Of a stretch of DNA of 6,289 nucleotides, positions 5,553-6,289 are shown piece after piece. A program made the translations under genes and the position numbers. How positions within the stretch are numbered: position 1 is the stretch's first letter; each line of letters starts with the position of its first letter. A model generated the notes under the pieces. The model worked only from the letters and a program-made list of their open reading frames with translations, ran no database searches and was not told where the DNA came from. Origin of the DNA: an uncultured Oscillospiraceae bacterium (lineage in GTDB: Bacteria; Bacillota; Clostridia; Oscillospirales; Oscillospiraceae); contig CAKTKM010000086.1 of the NCBI GenBank assembly GCA_934569425.1, forward strand, positions 1 to 6,289, written 5' to 3'.

Positions 5553-6289
5553 TATTTTCGAATCCCGCTGAGGATCTCATAGAGCGCTTGCAGGTCGTAG
5601 ACATCCACGCGGTCGTCTCCGTTGACATCCGCCGCCAGTTGGAAGAGTCCATCCTCACGGGCGCCCTCCGGCAGGGTATCCAAGAGCAGATAGGTATACA
5701 GCAGCTGCATATCCGTCACGCTGATGGCTCCGCCGCCGCGGTTCAGCTTCCCCCGCTGGGCAGCAGCGGACTCTATGGAGAAATCGCTTTCCGACAGCGC
5801 ATAGGAACCGGTCATGGCAACGTCCTCATCACACATCACATGGTCGCTGAGGGAACAGCGCTTCAGGAAATAAACCTTCGAGGTGCGTCCCGCGTCCCAT
5901 GTGGTATCGGCGTAGTACCATTTTCCGCCCACCTGCACCAGATTCCAGCCATGGAGCGTGGTGCTTCCCTCATTCCGCACCACGCGGGCATTCACGCCGG
6001 CCATCAGCGCCAGACGGTAAAAGGCCGTGGCGTAGCCCTGACACACGGCGGTTTTGTTGATCAGTGCGGCATAGGCGGAGTGCTTCAGCGTCCCATCACT
6101 GCCGTAATCATAGCTGACCTTTTTGCACAGCCAGTCATAGATGGTCTTCACCTTGCCATAGTCCGTCATGCCCTCTACCTGTAAAAAGTCAAGCACATAG
6201 CGGGATACCTGATCCACCTCCGCCTCCTGCGCGGCGGTGGTAAAATAATCAAAGGAAATGGTGATACCGTAAATATCCCCGCTCAAGGC
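5552..6289 (-). CDS. Transglutaminase-like protein with dockerin-like C-terminus (N-terminus beyond window)
   Basis: The last 245 residues of a protein whose 5' end lies past the right edge; the frame is open at the edge. Numbering from the first visible codon, the transglutaminase-like (Transglut_core) fold shows KVKTIYDWLCKKVSYDY (46-62), nucleophile Cys83 in AVCQGYA, His113 in HGWN and Asp128 in ADTTWD, the papain-like Cys-His-Asp triad. Bacterial members may act as proteases, crosslinking enzymes or amidases, and the substrate here cannot be told. The C-terminal tail (about 185-245) is dockerin-like: a degenerate first unit ending VTDMQLLYTYL, then DVNGDDRVDVYDLQALYEIL. The tail implies an extracellular protein, but no signal peptide can be seen. 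The TTG at 6286 is internal sequence, not a supported start. Confidence 0.88.
   Translation of the reverse strand, partial: ALSGDIYGITISFDYFTTAAQEAEVDQVSRYVLDFLQVEGMTDYGKVKTIYDWLCKKVSYDYGSDGTLKHSAYAALINKTAVCQGYATAFYRLALMAGVNARVVRNEGSTTLHGWNLVQVGGKWYYADTTWDAGRTSKVYFLKRCSLSDHVMCDEDVAMTGSYALSESDFSIESAAAQRGKLNRGGGAISVTDMQLLYTYLLLDTLPEGAREDGLFQLAADVNGDDRVDVYDLQALYEILSGIRK

Noticed and set aside
3283..5658. Long minus-strand open frame antisense to the LRR gene (791 codons)
   Set aside because: It mirrors the repetitive LRR gene, overlaps the strong terminator and the end of the transglutaminase-like gene, and shows no recognisable domain or start signal.
6284..6286. TTG as a possible start of the transglutaminase-like gene
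   Set aside because: The frame is open to the window edge and the visible part begins mid-domain with no signal peptide, so the true start is outside.

Overview
The window looks like chromosomal DNA from a Gram-positive anaerobe of the class Clostridia, most likely an Oscillospiraceae-type gut bacterium. The evidence is indirect. Ribosome binding sites are strong (AGGAGG), coding DNA is moderately GC-rich, and the surface proteins are of kinds common in that group: a secreted BspA-like leucine-rich-repeat protein with repeated 'CG...W.L...G.L.I.G.G.M..Y...PW' blocks, a secreted transglutaminase-like protein, and a protein with a SipW-type signal peptide. The species assignment is inference.

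Layout from left to right. (1) 1-344, minus strand: the N-terminal 114 codons of a SipW-dependent (TasA/CalY-like) secreted protein that runs off the left edge. (2) 345-743: about 400 bases without a gene but rich in perfect inverted repeats. It probably holds the terminator of the next operon and the promoter and structured leader of gene 1. (3) 744-2680, minus strand: a two-gene operon. hflX (ribosome-associated GTPase) is followed by a yigZ/IMPACT-family gene, with stop and start codons overlapping as ATGA. Its promoter (TTTACA-17-TATAAT) lies at 2711-2739 and rules out the longer upstream hflX start. (4) 2681-2874: divergent promoter region. (5) 2875-5493, plus strand: an 872-residue secreted LRR protein made of four tandem modules with a dockerin-like C-terminus. 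(6) 5510-5552: a strong bidirectional terminator. (7) 5552-6289, minus strand: the C-terminal 245 residues of a secreted transglutaminase-like protein. Its Cys-His-Asp triad is visible and it ends in the same dockerin-like tail as gene 5.

Two themes stand out. The housekeeping pair hflX-yigZ is translationally coupled and probably acts on ribosomes under stress. The flanking genes all encode exported surface proteins. The two convergent ones (LRR and transglutaminase-like) share an unusual C-terminal tail with one intact and one degenerate calcium-binding F-hand. This suggests that both are docked to a common, unseen cohesin-like partner. I found no CRISPR array, insertion sequence, tRNA, rRNA or clear signs of a phage or defence island.
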